Part shown: positions 12,101 to 27,100 of the stretch, piece after piece | Numbering within the stretch: position 1 is the first letter of the stretch | Layout of the letters: the number at the start of each line of letters is the position of its first letter | Assembly: GCA_017590115.1 (NCBI GenBank) | Contig: JAGGNK010009114.1 | Span: 19,675,937 to 19,739,936 of the forward strand | Direction: 5' to 3' | Length of the DNA: 64,000 bases | Source: Montifringilla adamsi | Lineage: Eukaryota; Chordata; Aves; Passeriformes; Passeridae | Made by a program: the position numbers and the translations under genes | The notes under the pieces: model-generated | What the model saw: the letters and a program-made list of their open reading frames with translations, nothing else | Databases searched by the model: none | What the model was told of the DNA's origin: nothing

Positions 12101-15100
12101 AGGGGAGCAGAGTGTGAGGAGATGGAGCAAACTGGTGAGATTGATGCCCCCGTCTCCTGTCAGCTACTGCTGGACTCACCAACCCAGGGGACCACATGCA
12201 CCAAACCCAGGTTACCCTTTTCTGCAGCTCCAGTGCAACACCCGTGCCATGTGAGTCAGCATGCAGCACTGCACATGTCCTGCAAGCCAGGAGCACATGA
12301 GTTCCACGCTGGACTTGTGGGCAGCAGCACAGCTCCATAGCTGGAGATGGGGGCATGTGCAGCCTAGCAGAGAAGAGCAAACACAGGATCATTCCCTCTC
12401 CATATGTCACAAATGATGTCACGACTTTGCTTCATCTCAGTCCTCAGGACCACATGCTGCCTGCAGGCAGCTCCCACAATCTCAGTATTTCTGCTTTAAG
12501 AATCTCAGACTGGGCAAAGGAAAAAAATAGAGAGGAATTTTTGTATTGAACATGTGCAGGTCAATGATTATGCAGTGATAAAAATGAAGCTATTACGCAA
12601 TTAACACATCAGCATGTGGCCACACTGACAGTGCAGAAAGGCTGCAGAGCATCTGCCTGAGCTGCCAGGGCACCGAGAGATGCAGGATGTGGGAGCTCCT
12701 CAGCTCCTGCTCTACCCCACCCCAACCCATGTTGCTGTTGGCAGCCCTTAGCAGAAAGTATTGGGAGAGGAGGTAAGAATGCAAAGAGACTCAATTCCCT
12801 CTGTAATTTCATCCTTAATTGCCAGTTAAGCACATTAATGATCAAAAGGGCTCAGAGTGACCACAGACCCCAAGGCACAGGGAGCAAAAGCAGCACCTCT
12901 GCCACTGCTGTGACCCCACGTGTCAGAACGTGTCAGCTGAAAATTGCCACAGCCAGCATTGCCCCACACCTCACAGCAAGTCAAAAGGGCCAAACCAAAA
13001 CTGAGCAGCAAGAGGCAGCCCAGAGTGGGGAGAGAAGTTCATTGCTGTTTGACCACTTGTGAACAAATAAGGTCCTGTTTTATCATCAGCACCAGGGAGA
13101 ATGTTTCACAAATCAGGACAAACACCACACTTACGTTTCAAATTCGTCAGAGCTGCAAGTAGCAAAAAATAGACAGGTTTTAGTGGGAAAAAAAGTTTGG
13201 CAAGAGGGTGGTAGGGAGGAAGGATTAGAGCAAATTTAAAGAAAGCAGGGAAGGAGTTCCCTTGCCCAATACTTTCTCTGCACCCACAACAAAGCCGGCA
13301 AACCTAAAAAGAGAGAGTATGTACAGTCTGTAATTGAAGGACCGAAAGCCACAGCTAAAACAATCTAAAAAGGCCAAGCCCTGAGAAAGGCAACTGGAAT
13401 CCCTTATCTTTTGATGGAAAAGAATGTGCTCCCTGAGATTAATGACGTGTTTACCCGAAAGGAAATCGCCGCCCTTCTGAAGCAGCGAGTGTTTGTTCCT
13501 CCCGAGTCCCTGTTTTCTGCTCCAGAGCTGATCTCCCAAACCTCCTGTTTAAAGTCAACACACAATGCGGCTTCCTGCTGTTAGGGGCTCCGGGGGATCC
13601 CACCATTAACCCTCTCCCAAAAACCAGCCTCCATCCCCACCAGCAGCGGCAAACCCGGGGGATTCGGATGTCACTTAGGGCAGGAGCAGCACCGGGACGG
13701 TGTCCCGCTGCCGGGCGATGAATCAGCCCGGGCATAAACAGCGCTCAGCCGAGCAGACAAACGAGCCAGCGGGGATCCTGACAGCGCTGTCGAGGGAAAG
13801 CACTCTGGGCGACCTCTTCTTAAATTGCTCAGGGGTTCGGCAGCGCGTCCTGCAGGTCAGCAGGATGCTTCTTGGAAAGAGGCTTGACATCAGCCAGAGC
13901 AATGGTCTGCTGTGCTAGAGGAGGCTGGGGGGACGTGGCATCTCTGCACTGAATACCCTGAGGCGAGCAAGAAGAACTGGAGCAAAAGCGCCAGGGACGA
14001 TCTGTTTGAGAAAACCCGGGAAAAAAAGCGTAATCATCCCTTTGCATAGTTATCCTCTTTGGTAACTGCACCCCCATCTCCTCGTGGAGCATCCCAGCCA
14101 TGAGAGCCATCAGATGACGAGCACCTCCTCTCCCTAAAGGCAATGGACCTGCAGCACTGGGTGCTAGCCAACAGCTAAAAATAGCATAAAAGGCAGAATA
14201 AACAAAGGGAGCTGCTTAAATCTGTCTCCGATGTTTGTCTTTAGCTAAGGGAGCAATTTTCATGTGCAGGATGCTGTCACCTCTCTCAGATCAGGAGGCA
14301 GCCTATGCTCCCCCAGGCTCCCCCAGCCACACCGAATCTCCTGCAGGACTGGACGGGGTGGGAGGAAATGCTAATTTCTACCCAACTCCCTGTGTGCCTG
14401 CTTTATCTCTGCCTCAGCTTCTGGGGAAAGTGGAAAACCACTAATGTACACAAGAGCACACTCGGAGCCTGCACGGGCTGCTCCTCATCACAAAAGCACT
14501 GCTTAAATAAAGGAAAGCTTAGGAATGTGCCCATGGAAGCAGCTAGTGGAAGAGCTCTTTGGCACTTACTCTGTCTCTACAGGTTGGTGGGGTTTAATAA
14601 ATTTTTCCCCAAAAAAAAGCCAGAAAATGAACATTCTCTGCGGTTAGAAACTCTGAAATTCTGGTTAGGACAAAAAATGTAAGAGGTTTTAACACAGGTG
14701 TTTCAACTTTTTTAATTCTTCTTATGTTTTGCATTATTTAACGCTAAGCACTAGACTTGCTGTAATATATAAATCCTTCCATTGCTATTTGATTTCTTTG
14801 ATGTGGTATTTTCAGCCTGGCTTGTTCAATGGTATTCAAACCAGCTGGTGAAAATTATTTTATTCATTGCAAAGAGGAAAAGAAATACAGTGGCCCTTGC
14901 TCCATCCTTCTTCCAGGAAAATAGTTTTCATCAATGGGGTATCATTATCAAATACCATTACAGAATGGTATTTCTTGGAAGTCATGCCCAGAGTGCCCAG
15001 CTGTGGGAGGCTCTGAAGAACTCCAGTGAAAAGCTTGAGAGATGAGAATTTAGGCTGAGGCAAGGCACAATTGGAGGAAGATGAGTGGCAGTTCAGTGGT

Positions 15101-18100
15101 GATGACACACATCCTTTGGATTTGTGGAGTGACCTCCCCTCCATCTCAGAGCTACTCTGTGTATTGTTTGGGACAAAGCCCAGTCCACGCTGATCAGATC
15201 CCCATCTTTCAAAGGAAAGATGATACAACTTAATCCACCAGATCCTGCCATGAGCCTTCTGCCATCCTCATGACTACAGCATCCCATATTCCCAGCTTCC
15301 CATAATAAATTATGGATATATTATCCACATGACAGTGGTACTTCAAAAGAAAACTATTCCTTTTGTTGACTTTTTGATTTTGTGTCTAAAATGATAGTTT
15401 GTTTTTATTTTTGGAAGGTTTTCATTTTCCTCTCTACATACACAGCTACAGCCTTAAGTCTGGCTTCACAATGCAAATCAAATCAAACAGCATTTGATTT
15501 TGGAAAATGCTGAACAAGATGTTGTCACCTAAAAGGATTTTTTGTTTGCTTGTTTGAAACTATTAATTTAATTCCGTGTAAGTCACAGAATACATTTTCC
15601 CTACAAAAATCATTTTTTCAATGGATGTATTTCCCCCTTCAAGTGAAAAAGAAAACCAGAAAGAATCACTGAGCCACCATCCAGGTTAGTGAAGGTACAA
15701 CCAGGATAAAATCCCTTATTTACAAACAAAAAAGGCCAAAAATTGTTAACTCAAGCCAGGGGAGAGGATGAACAGTAGATAAGGACCTATTTCCCACACA
15801 AAGTTTTCTCTTTAGCCTAGGAGAGGAATGCAAACCAGAAATGAAGTGGCTGTAGGAAGAATCTAATATCTAGAAGTTATCTTAATAAATTAAGTCCCTG
15901 AATAAGGAAAGCTGATTCAAGGCACAGCTGAACTGTGACTGGAATTAAACACTGAGGGAACAAAAAAAAGAAGAGGCAAAATATCTCCATCATTTGAAAA
16001 CTATTATATAGTGGCACAAAAAAAAAAGAGAAAAAAAATCAATACAATTAAATAAAGCTGTCCCACCCAAACACAGCAATGAGGAGAGAGGGAGAAATTG
16101 TGGGATGATATATATCTTCCTCAAACCAGTCAGTTTTATTAGTTCTCTAGCATTAGACAAGTTGCTGCTGAAGGAGAGCCTGCACTGGAGGTTTTATGGG
16201 AGGAATGGATGGGGAAAGCCCACAGAAGGCACAGAAGGCAGAATCTAGCAGGGAACAAAGCCAGCCAAGGTATTTCAGGATTTATTTACAAGTTCTAGGA
16301 ATATGAGCTTAGCACTGCTTCACATGGAAACAGCGAAGCAATTAAAGGTTAAATCCATGTGTACAAAACCTCCTGTGTACATCAGGAACTCCATTACCCA
16401 CTGAGCAAGCTTAAACCTCTAACAACCTCAGCAAACACTCTCCTGGCTCCAGGAATGGACCTGGGCCAGCCAGTGCACGACAGCACCATTCAGTGGCACA
16501 TTTTAGGGTGTCAGGGGAGGCCAGGACTCTGCTCATCCTGCGGCACAGGGCTGCTCACTCCCATGGCTGCCCAGCTGGAGCAGCCCAGAGAAGACTGAAG
16601 AGCACCAGAGGTCATCCAAGCAAGGTGGTTTAATGCAAAAAGGAAGGACACCACATTGTGCCAAGCCCTCAAGAGACCCAAAACAGTGGGTTTAGGCTGA
16701 AAGGAGAGGGGGTTAGCCTGGCAAGTGACAAAAGCAGGGTCCCTAAGGATGCAGCAAAGGATGCACCACTGGGAATTCTTAGGAGCAGATTGGATGCACA
16801 TGGCATCCATCCCCAGTGCAGCCCAGCAGGCGCAGGAGGGCGGGACCGCAGACCCTGACCCTCCTCCCCTCTTTACCCACCTCCTGGGAGATGCCTCGGG
16901 GCGGTGGGCTCGGGAATCCTGCCTGGGGATCTCTGCCTGCAGAGCAGGGACACAGGGATGCCAGCCCCAGCCCCGGGGGCAGCAGCTGTGCTGACACCTG
17001 AGCATCTGCCGGCAATCGGGACTGCTGCTCCTCAGCTCAGTCCTTCTGCTGGATGTCCTCCAGCAGGGAAACACCGTGAAAACCTACCTACAAACAGGGC
17101 TGCCTCTCCAGCTAACTGCTTTGTTTTTTTCTTCCAAATAAACTGCTTTAAATACCTACTTCAGAGAACCTGGACGGAGTGGTGTAGCTTTCCTCTCACT
17201 ATCTAAATAAGGCCTCTAACAATGTTATCACTTTCCAAAACACATCTGTCCCGCAGCTCCTAGCCCAGACAATTGGCAGGTAACCAGTTAATAAATGTCT
17301 TCGCCAGACTGTTGAATAGGCTGGCCCCGACTCAAGAGTGATGTCAGGGCCATTCAATGCACTATAATTGGAAAAACCTGGGAAAAGCAATCCCATGTTT
17401 TTTAATAAATAAAGAGTGTATTAGCAGCCTCCTGCCTTTATTCACCACGGTGTGTACCTCGTTCAGTAGCAAAGTGGGATTTTATTTTTTTTCTGCTGCC
17501 ACTCGCACGGTGATTTCTACTTGGGATTTGATGCCAGTTTCCAGATGTGTCTCAGGCCAGGAAGTCAGCAATCAGCCTGGATAAAGCCTCTGGGATTTGC
17601 TGCAGATCATCTTCTGACACACACATCCTTCCTGCACCCTCTCTTATGATATTGGGGCACACCCCTTGTGCCCAAAAATAAAATAAAACAACCCAGAGCC
17701 AAGCAGAAGCCCCTGATTAGGATGCTTTGATCGCTTTCGTATTCAATCTCTGTGAATATTTTTAATTAATTCAGTCCATCAAGCCCCAGAGGCAGCATTT
17801 GAGGCATCTTTACAACACCAGAGTGTCTATATACATAAATCACTTCAACAATTGCAGGTTCCCTGTCTGCTGGAGCAGCTCCAGGCAAAACTCATCTCCC
17901 ACAAATCCTCACCAGTGGTACCCACAGGACAGCATCAGCTCCCAGCTCGGCCATAGAACATTGGAGGGGGATGAATCCTCCAAAGCACTTGTCCTCAGAG
18001 GAATAAATGAAGATGATAAATGAGTTTTCTGGGCTCTGTGTGAGCAGCTTAGGGAAGCTGAAACCCAAGTGGGTGACATGAAGGATGTGGTTTGCATGGA

Positions 18101-21100
18101 AAATAATCCCAAGCAGAAGCACCCTGACAGCAATATGCCTTTCAAACCTCCCTGCATCTCTGAGAAAGGAACTACCCAGATTTCCCAGCCTGAGGAGAGG
18201 GGTTTAACCCCACACAGCCAAGCTCCACGCTCACCCCAGCCACGTGGTACCATCTACTGCAGGACCAGGGGATCTCAGCCCAAGGGGACACAATTACTGA
18301 ATTACTAGCAAGATAATTTATTTCTCACCCCCACCAGCCATTTAAGAGGCTGTTGTTGGGCCTCTTTCGCTCAAGTTGTGATTCCTTTCATCTCCCCATC
18401 AAAGCACAACCAAATGAACAGCAGCCCTCCTCCCAGGGACGGCCCCCCCGAGCTCCCACAGCAGCTCTGCTTTCACAGGGCACCTGGGAGCCGCTGCCAA
18501 AACAGGAAAGCAGGCGCCTAATTGAAAGGGAGTATTTGGGAGTCACCCTACACAAAAATTAGCAGAGATATGCTAGGAAAATAAAATAGTGGGCATTAAC
18601 GGATGGCTTATCTTCTTTTTTCCGTGACTCTAATGTTCAGGATGTGAAAAGGCCAAAAAGTTTCACATACTGTTCTGAGAAACTGGTCAGGGAAAGGAGC
18701 ATCCTCTCCTCTACTTTCACTGCTCCTCCCAAAATAACTCAGGTTGATGTTGAGGTATGGACCTCCATCATTAAAATACAGACACACACAAGCTAAAAAA
18801 GCCCTGCATTGTTACTATGAAAATCTGTAGCTAGTGCTGGGTCTTGGTGATGGGTGGAGAAGACGAGCACTGACTGATTTCAATTCACCTGTGTTAGGTC
18901 TGCTGAAAACACTAACCTGTGCCGAGGGAGAAAGGAAATAGGGATGTCTCCTGTCTGAAGGAAGGAGCACGGGGGACTCTGTTCCTGGAGGAGAGACTGA
19001 ACTGTAAGTTGGGTGGCCAGAAGCAGCTCAGCGAGGCTGGTTCTCAGACAGAACAGGAGCCCCTCTCCTCGCTACCCACCCTTGGCAGGCATCCCAGCCT
19101 GGGACTGTGACCAAGCCCCAGGGGAAGTGCCAGCCGAAGCCAAGGGAGGATTTAGGATTAACTCCAAAAAATCAGCGGGTCCCACCCCACACTGCAGGCA
19201 GACTGTGGAGAGCAGCAAAAGCCCTGGGGGCCAGGCAGAGGGACAGGGTAGCCTGGTAGCAAGCAGGCTGGCAGGCCCAGAGGGGTCAGCAGCACCTGGA
19301 CAAGTGACCCAGAGCACTCCCTGTCTGCTGGAGGCACTCAGCTGCTCCAGTCCCAGCTCCTGGCTGCAGGAGCCCAGCTGGCTCTTGGAGCAGGAGCGAG
19401 CCACAGCAAGAGAGAGGAAAGAAAAAAAAAAAAAAAAGGAGAAAGAGCAGCAGGAAGCCCTGCTGAGAAGCCCCCTTTTGTGTAAACATGCTCCGTCCTC
19501 AGACTAAAAATAAAGGCAAACCACAGGAAGGGAGTGAGTGCTTGGACAATATCCGATTTGGTGTGTGCCTGGGTGTGAGCTGCGGGAATGGGGAGAAGAG
19601 CAGGGGACTCCACCCAGCCCAACCACACAAAGGCAGCCAGTTAAGACCTTCAAGATGGACAGGCATTCCTGGAGATTATTTAAATTCAAGCAACTGCTGC
19701 TTGGCAGATGTGCAGTCATTTCGTGTGTGCACAGCGCTTGGAAATGTTAAGTGAGGGAAAAGGCTGCTATGGCAGAAAAGGCAGGATGGCTCCACAAGGC
19801 CCATTTTACAGGGTCAGAGACTGAGACCCAAGGCTGTGAACTGAAACCCCATAAACCTGTCATAAAACAAGGACACGACCCAGACAAGCTGTCAGCTACA
19901 ACGCAGCTCACAGCTCCAGCCTCAAAAACCACCTCTCCCTGCGTGCTGCCTTTGCATCTCAGCTCCTGCTGCAGCCACGGAACCGAACTGAGAACAACTG
20001 CACGCTCTTGAGGGCTGTGGAGGGCTGATCCGGGGCATGCCCACCCCAAAGGGGTCTCAAATGCTTCCCCTGGTGCTGGGCTTTGGTGCACTGCACCCTG
20101 CCGCGGTCATAGCTGCCTCTGGAGGCTGGAGCTGCAGCACCGCCTGCGTGTCCCACCTGCCGGCTCCTTGCAGGAGGGATGCTTTGCTGGGGGGGGCAAT
20201 CCCAAGAGACAGGCATCCATCCCTCCATCCATCCATCCATCCATGCTGCGCAGAGAGCGACAGCACAGCGTGAGGAGGCTCCTCGGAGCCCAGCGCTCAC
20301 CCTTGGTGCTGACACACCACTCAGAGGCCTGCCGGGGAAATGCAGGGCTCGGGAGGATCCCCCCGCCCCGGCTGGAGGGAAACAAACCGCGGGGAAGGTC
20401 TGTGGAAGCGCCGAAAGCCGCGGCCGTCCCGGCCGGCTGAGCCCCAGCAGGGAGCGCCGCGCTGGGCGCCGCCGGACCCGGCCACCATCAGCCCATTCAT
20501 TCCTCGCACTGGAAGCCCTCCTCTCCTCAGTCAGCCTTGGCTAAACTGCAGCTTCTGCGATGCTCAGCCACCTCATTTCCCTTCCTGTCCCTATTTTCCT
20601 TCTCTATTTTCTGTCAGAAGAAAATGACAGTGCTCGGTAGTGGAGGAAATCAAAGACAGCTCTGGTGGCCTCCACTTGGGTGCGTTTTCTGCTGACATTT
20701 GTATTCCTTTAATTCTTGCCTCCTGGTCCTGTGCTCACTTTCCTACTCTCTGGTCTCACCTCGAGTATTCGTTTTTCTCTATTAGAAAGGTCTACTAGGA
20801 GCACAACAAGAATACAACACACTCCCCCCAGCCCCGTTTCCTCTAGAAAACACTTCTATGGAACGCGGCTGTTTGGAGCAGGTCACTTGCTTTCCCTGCA
20901 AAACATGCCACAGCAACACAACTGTCCCTGCTTCATTCTCACTTACAAGTATTGCTGAAACTTTCACAGGCTCTCATTTGGGGCATTTCCTACATGCTAA
21001 ATATAAAGTGTAAATGCCTTTGCATACGGCTCTGCCTGGCGGGGGAGCAGCTGCTTCTGTCCCCAGGCCACCATCCCTGCACACCACAGCAGCTGCACAA

Positions 21101-24100
21101 AATAAAACAGCAGCACGAATGACACTTGTGCCATCGGTGCCACAAGTACCCTCACGACACCTCCTGCCACCCAGCCCAGCAGCTGAATCACAGCTGTCAA
21201 TGAAAACTGAAGATCTTTCCTTAAACTCACTTTAGTAGGTCACTTGCACCCCCCCAAGGTGCTGCTGGACACAGAGGAAGCCAAGAAAAAGGTGACACCT
21301 TCTGTTTACTCAGCTAATTGCACTTCATTATTGCCCTGAAATGTGTTTCCCAGCAAACAGACAGAAGAAAGGGAACAGGACTTGGTGTGAGCAGGGCTGC
21401 AGGTGGGAGCCCTGAGCTGGAGCTGTCACTGCAGGCTGAACTCGTGAAACCCCAGCAGCCACCTGCCCTCACCCAGCTCCCTCCTCGGACCCCCGCACAG
21501 CCCTGGGCCAGAGAATGCCACACCCAGCAGAGTGGACAGCACAGCACAGCCAGGGTCTAAGTGACCTCAGAGGTGTCCAGACAAGATCTCCACAGCTCAG
21601 ATTCACAATCCTCCATTTTCACAGGCACAGTGCTGAGTTAGGCAGCAGAAGGCTGCAAAGAACACTGCAAACACAGATGCTCTCTGTTGTTAGAAAACCT
21701 CCAAGTGAAACATAACGAGCAGAAATTGAGAGCTCAATCCCTGGGGTTAAACACTAAAATTAATAAGGCATCTTCAGTCACGCTCTGCAAAAACTCCTTG
21801 CAAAATTATGGGTTGTCTCTAAAAAACCAGTACCAAAGGGCAGGGGACATATCTGGAAGCTCTGAACTCTACCACTGTCCAAGTGAGCGTCACTTCACAA
21901 ACACAGCTGAGGAGAAAACCCCAGGGAATGAATGCCTGCTGACCCCAGTGCAGTGAACCCCCAGTTTTACCTGGATCCAGATGTGTAAAGGACCCAATGA
22001 CAAAGTCCAGTGTTGAGACAGCCAGCAGGAAGAGCAGCAGGAGCTGGAGCCTGATGATCCACTTCACCCCAGCCAAATTGATTCCCAGCAGGCCGAGCAG
22101 GACAGCCAGGGAGATGCCACGCACTGCCCAGATGTTGCTGAGGCTCAGGACACCTGCAATGGACTCTGCAAAGCCAGTGATGTACATGGCACCTGCAACA
22201 CACTGAGGGACACAGCTCTGTGAGTGCCCCGCGGGAGAAAAAGGGATCCCCATCCACAGCCCTGTGCTGGGCCATGGGGGCCTCTGGTCAGACAGACAGA
22301 CAGACACAGGCTGTCACAGTACAACCTTTAGTGTTACTGTGGCCTGCAAGGACTGAACCTTATGCTGTAAGACAGCACAAGGCAGCAGAGCTGGCAGGGC
22401 AAACAGGGAAGGCTGCGTTCCACTGTAACATCTACCCTCTGTTAACACTCCAGGAGAAACCACACTGGCTTCTCTCAGAGAGAAAAGGATGAGTCAACCT
22501 CTGTTTCTTCCCTTCTTCTGTTTCTCTGGAGGAAAGGGTCCCAGTTCAACACCTGCCTGAAGAGCAGCAGTTTGTTTCCCCCTTCACTGCCTCCTGGGGG
22601 TTATTTTTAACTCGTTGTTTAGTTTGGATGCAAACTCTGATGTTTCACCAGCCCGCCATCTCGCTGCTGGAATGGAGCCTGCCCTTTGGAGGAGAGCACA
22701 CTGTGTAAGCCGTGCCTCCCTGGGCTCCCAGGAAAGCTGCCTGTTTGCCTTGCAGCAGGACAGGACACACACTCTGCCCCGGCTGGCCGAGAGCCTGCAG
22801 GACAGGACATCTGCAGCACAGGCTCAAACAGCACTGCAGCACAACAACCCAAAACACCAGGATGTTGCACTCCAGAAATTCCTGCTAGCTGACATTCCAG
22901 CAACAGCCCTTCCAGTGCATGGAATCCCTGGAAAACCAGGGCAGGGCAGACAGCTGCATTTGATAGGGCTGGTGTGCCCTTGGGTGCTGCAACCCCACCA
23001 TCCCTGCGCACAGCTGGGGGATGTGCAGCTCCCACACGACTGGAAGGGACAAAAGACAGCAAGAGCAGAGCCCTCATTCACTGCAGATCCCCCACGTGGG
23101 ACTGACCCAGCACTGCTCCGCTGAGGGTGCTCAGGACAGCCTGGCCCATACCTGGGAGCTGCAGGGTTTGTGTGGTTTTCAGCAAGGCTGATGGCATGCA
23201 GCTGTTCAGACTCAGGAACCTCCAGGCTGGAGATCCTGGAGGATTCACGTCCATCACAGGCAGACACTTAGATCAGGGAAGCTACACCCTGAGAGTCTTC
23301 CTCTGCAGCACACGGCCAGTCATTCCCCCCTTGCCCCAGTCAGAGCAGGGAGCAGGGAGCACCCCATTTCTGGCAGCAGTTGCCTTATGACAGAGGTTAC
23401 AGCACTCCTGAGCATCCTGTAGCAGAGGATCAGCCTGCAGCTGGTGCAGGGCACGTTGGGCAGAAAGCACGGCTGAGAAAGGAAAGGCATCAGCAGTTTT
23501 GGGAGCAGGCAAAGTGATTTTAAGTGAGCTCCCAGCCCCCGTGCAGCCCCTGTGCACACGGGATGCCAAGCCAGGGGCCAGGGCTGCTGCAGCCCAGCTT
23601 TTACGACCCTCAGGACAGGCTGCAACCTGATTGCTTTCCCAGACAGGGTCCTCTCGGAGAGCAAGAGTGGAAAATATGACAGGAAGGATTCTCATGTGTG
23701 GCCCACTTCCATATCTTGGCTTGTAACTGGATTCAGTTCATATTTTATGGACACTTGCTTTTAATCTGGAGTGAAAGGAGAAGAGGGGATTATTTTTGGT
23801 TTGGGGGCTGTTCAGGGGTTTTGGAGATTGCTGTAAGCCAGTCAGTTAAAAACAAACCTCCATAAAAATGCTTCTCTGCTCACCACATTTTACACTGTTC
23901 ATAACATCTTTATGGGGGGAGAGGGTTAAGTTACTGCAGGTTTTAGTGATTATTTTCCATTCTTTTTGTAGACTACTTGTGTATTTTTGTGCCTCACCAC
24001 CCCAACAGCTCCTTGGGATCGTTCAGAAAATCCAGAGCTGTGACTTTTGGCTCACAAGAAGTCAATTAGCTGCGGCCCTTACCCCTGCCCAGCTCTCCTC

Positions 24101-27100
24101 TCACACCAGCTCCACTTCTGCTGGCTCCCACAGAGAAGCAGCCAAGGCTTGCCCAATCCCTAAGGGCATGTGGAGCATGCCAAGGCCAACCTGCCAGTCC
24201 ACAGCCACTCAATGAGCTTTGCTTGGCCACCCTGACCTCTCCTGCTTCGTTTAATTTCAGTCTCACGCCAGCAAGGGCATGTCCTGGCAGTGGGAGTAGT
24301 TTGGGATGGGAGGACGTGTCCTGCATGGCTTGTCCAGACACTCAGCTCCTCCAGCAGGGTGACCCTTGCCAGGCAGCACCTTGCCATGCACAGGCTTGCT
24401 CCTGGGGAGCAGCGTGGGCTGAGTGCTCCCTGTGGTGCTCTCCCATGTTACATTACCCAGATTTTACTTGAAACATTACTTTCTTTAGCAGGACAGCACA
24501 AGATTAATATCTGCATTGCAAAGTTTCCAAATTTTCTTTGAATCGCTTTTTAAAATTACCTGGCCAAAAATGTAAAGGAGGCCAATGGTGCCCCCTACTT
24601 GACCTCCAAGGACAGTAGAAATCATGGAATAGACTCCTCCACTTCCAATGCTGCACTTCTCACACACCCCAATTCCAGACAAGACTGTCACCAGGGCAAC
24701 CAGAATGACAAAGGACACCAGAAACATGCCCATTACAATGCCAGTGTTTCCCTGGAATGGAAAAAAAAAAATCAAATAAAGATTAATTCACACCAATCTG
24801 CTGGGACAGAATAAGAACCTACCCACTTCTAGTCACTAGTGATCTATGGATCTGGAGTCATTACAGATTAAAAGAAACACACACAGACACCCCTACTTGT
24901 CCAATTAACGTAATTGATTGCCAGATTCAGAGCCTTTATTAGCACCCCTTTGATGAGAACCTGCCTTGTCCTTGCGCCTGGGGCTGGGCAGACCTCTGCA
25001 TGAGCAGGTTCTGCTCTGTCAGTGGGCTCCTCCATGAATCACTGATTTTGTCCACTGGTTTAAAAGGAATGAGGTCAAACAATGATTCAGCCACCATAGT
25101 CATGGGATCACTGCCTGTCTGCATGGTTTACAATTACATGCTTAAAAAAAAAAAAAAAAACCAAAACACTTTCATAACAAAAAGTAGTTTCAAAATTGAA
25201 CCCCTGGGATTTGCAACGACTGATTTATTAACAGCATCAAGCCTGCATTTTAATTTTTCAGAACATTTACCTTTGAAAGCTCTGATCCCTCCAAACAATG
25301 AGATGCCAAAGAACAGAACCCCAAAGGCAACGCAGCGTGGAAGACAAATAACGCTGCCACAAAGCCGCGAGCCCGGCCCTTGTCTGGGGGTGAGCTCAGA
25401 GGGCCAGGTGGCTCTCACCCTGCCTGGCCTCGGGAGCTTTTCTGCACAGGATTCAGCCCCACTAAAAAAAACAACCCCTCCTGCTTGGGGCAGAGGCAGG
25501 GCTCCAGGAGGAGCTGCTGCACCCACCACTGTGTGGCAAAGAGAAAAACTCTCTGAACAAACACAGCTGCGGGTCCCCGTTGGTGGCTTTAAACACCAGC
25601 AAAACCCCTTTCTTTGGGGGGTTCAGTTTGCCATTTAGGGTTGGATTTTCAGAAAGAAAAGGTGCTCTAAAAGAATTTAAGAACTCTTCCGAGCTCAGGG
25701 CTTTCCCACTCTCTTGCACGTGGCTGTAATTTATTTTCCAGGGCCAGGAGTTTTCCCCTGTGCTCCAGCCCACCTTCCCCTGCTGACAAATCGCTCAGGG
25801 CTGTGCACAGCAATCAGCAGGCTCCTCCAGTGCCCAGTACTTTGTTAACATCTGGCTTCCCTTCCTTTTACTCATATTCCAGGCCATGTCCATATCCCCT
25901 CTTTCAACCAATGCTCATCTCTGAGGTCACGCTAGCCGTGATGGGGTTTTTATCACCATTGCTTCCCTGCTCTGGGGTTGGTTGAAATCCCAGATTCTTT
26001 TCTTCCTTTTCTCTTTTTTTGTGAAAAAACAGAAACATATCCAGGATGTTGGTATCATCATAAAATCCTATTTTGGTTCAGCATCCTGCTGCCTTTGACA
26101 GGGGTGTTATCTGGTCAGTGGGGAACAGAGCCAAGGATTGCTATAAACACAGCTGTGGTTGGGTCAGCACCACAGCCCACCCCAAGCCCATACTTCTTTT
26201 TAAAAGGACAATTGTTCTTTTTCTTCAGCTGCTTACCCCAGGTTAAATGGTTAATAAACATTATATGCTTCAGTTAAAAAAAAATTTTAAAAAAACCATA
26301 TGCAAACATTCACTTAGCCTTGGGCTTTTCCAGAAAGGTGGTACCAGGCTATGGCAGCTGTTAATGGGCAATCCAATGGTTCCTACAGAATAAAGGGTTA
26401 ACACTAAGACCGAGGGGGAATGCTGGACTCACAGCAACAATAGCAAGCAGAGAAAGTGGGAAGAAAAAGCCCCCATTAAGCACAGATGCTTATTTATGCA
26501 TGCATGCTGGAAGGGGTTAGTGCAGCAGCAATCCCTGTTGAACATTTCAGCAAGATTAGGTCCCCTGGAACTGCAAAGCTTCACCAGCCCCAGCTCCAGC
26601 TCTGGAAATTTATAGCAAAAGCCTGACTCTGGGAATAGCTTGACATATGACTGTCCTCTGCCAGGGGAGCTCTCTGCCAACCCTGACTTCTCCTCCCTTC
26701 CCTTTCATGCTAGCTTCCAGCTGGTTCTGTTTTTCTTTCATTTACAGGCTTTGTTTATATTTGTGTTTGCTCCAGAAGTAACTTGCTTTCAAAGAGATGT
26801 GGAGGAAATAAAATCAGAAGGAAAAGGAAGCTAAAAAATCATCCCAACTTCTCCACCACGACAACTGCAGCTCCCCTCAGCACCTCCAGCAAAGCAGTTT
26901 TCAGTGCAGAGTGCAAGTGTCTTCCTGCTCCTTTTGGAAGGTGTCCACCATGCCTGTGACAGAAACTCTGCCTGAAGCTTAAATCCCATCCATCTCTGGG
27001 GAAAATTTTTTTCTTCTAAGGGGAAATTTTGAGCCATAATACAGTATTTTGCATCAGGAGGGGACAGTATTCCAGGCTCTGACCCTCAGAGATACTATTA

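Larger units (their letters stand above)
6191..21970 (-). other. SLC12A8 long intron, 15.8 kb
   Basis: The phase-1 intron between the exons encoding residue 214 and residue 215. Moderately GC-rich, without a recognisable exon on either strand. Notable contents are a motif-dense segment at 8,640-9,150, a 20-bp tandem duplication at 11611-11650, CpG-bearing patches at about 13,440-13,800 and 20,270-20,500, and a CATC microsatellite near 20,220. First-half transporter introns are common locations for enhancers, but none can be proven here. Confidence 0.85.

Noticed and set aside
15480..15520. A small inverted repeat CAGCATTT/AAATGCTG
   Set aside because: An 8-bp stem with a 9-10-base loop is expected by chance many times in 64 kb.
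20160..20250. A CRISPR-like array of short repeats
   Set aside because: It is a simple CATC microsatellite without spacers, in a vertebrate intron.
25000..25638. A 212-codon plus-strand open frame
   Set aside because: It runs through an 18-base A homopolymer giving a lysine stretch, has no recognisable domain, and lies within an SLC12A8 intron.
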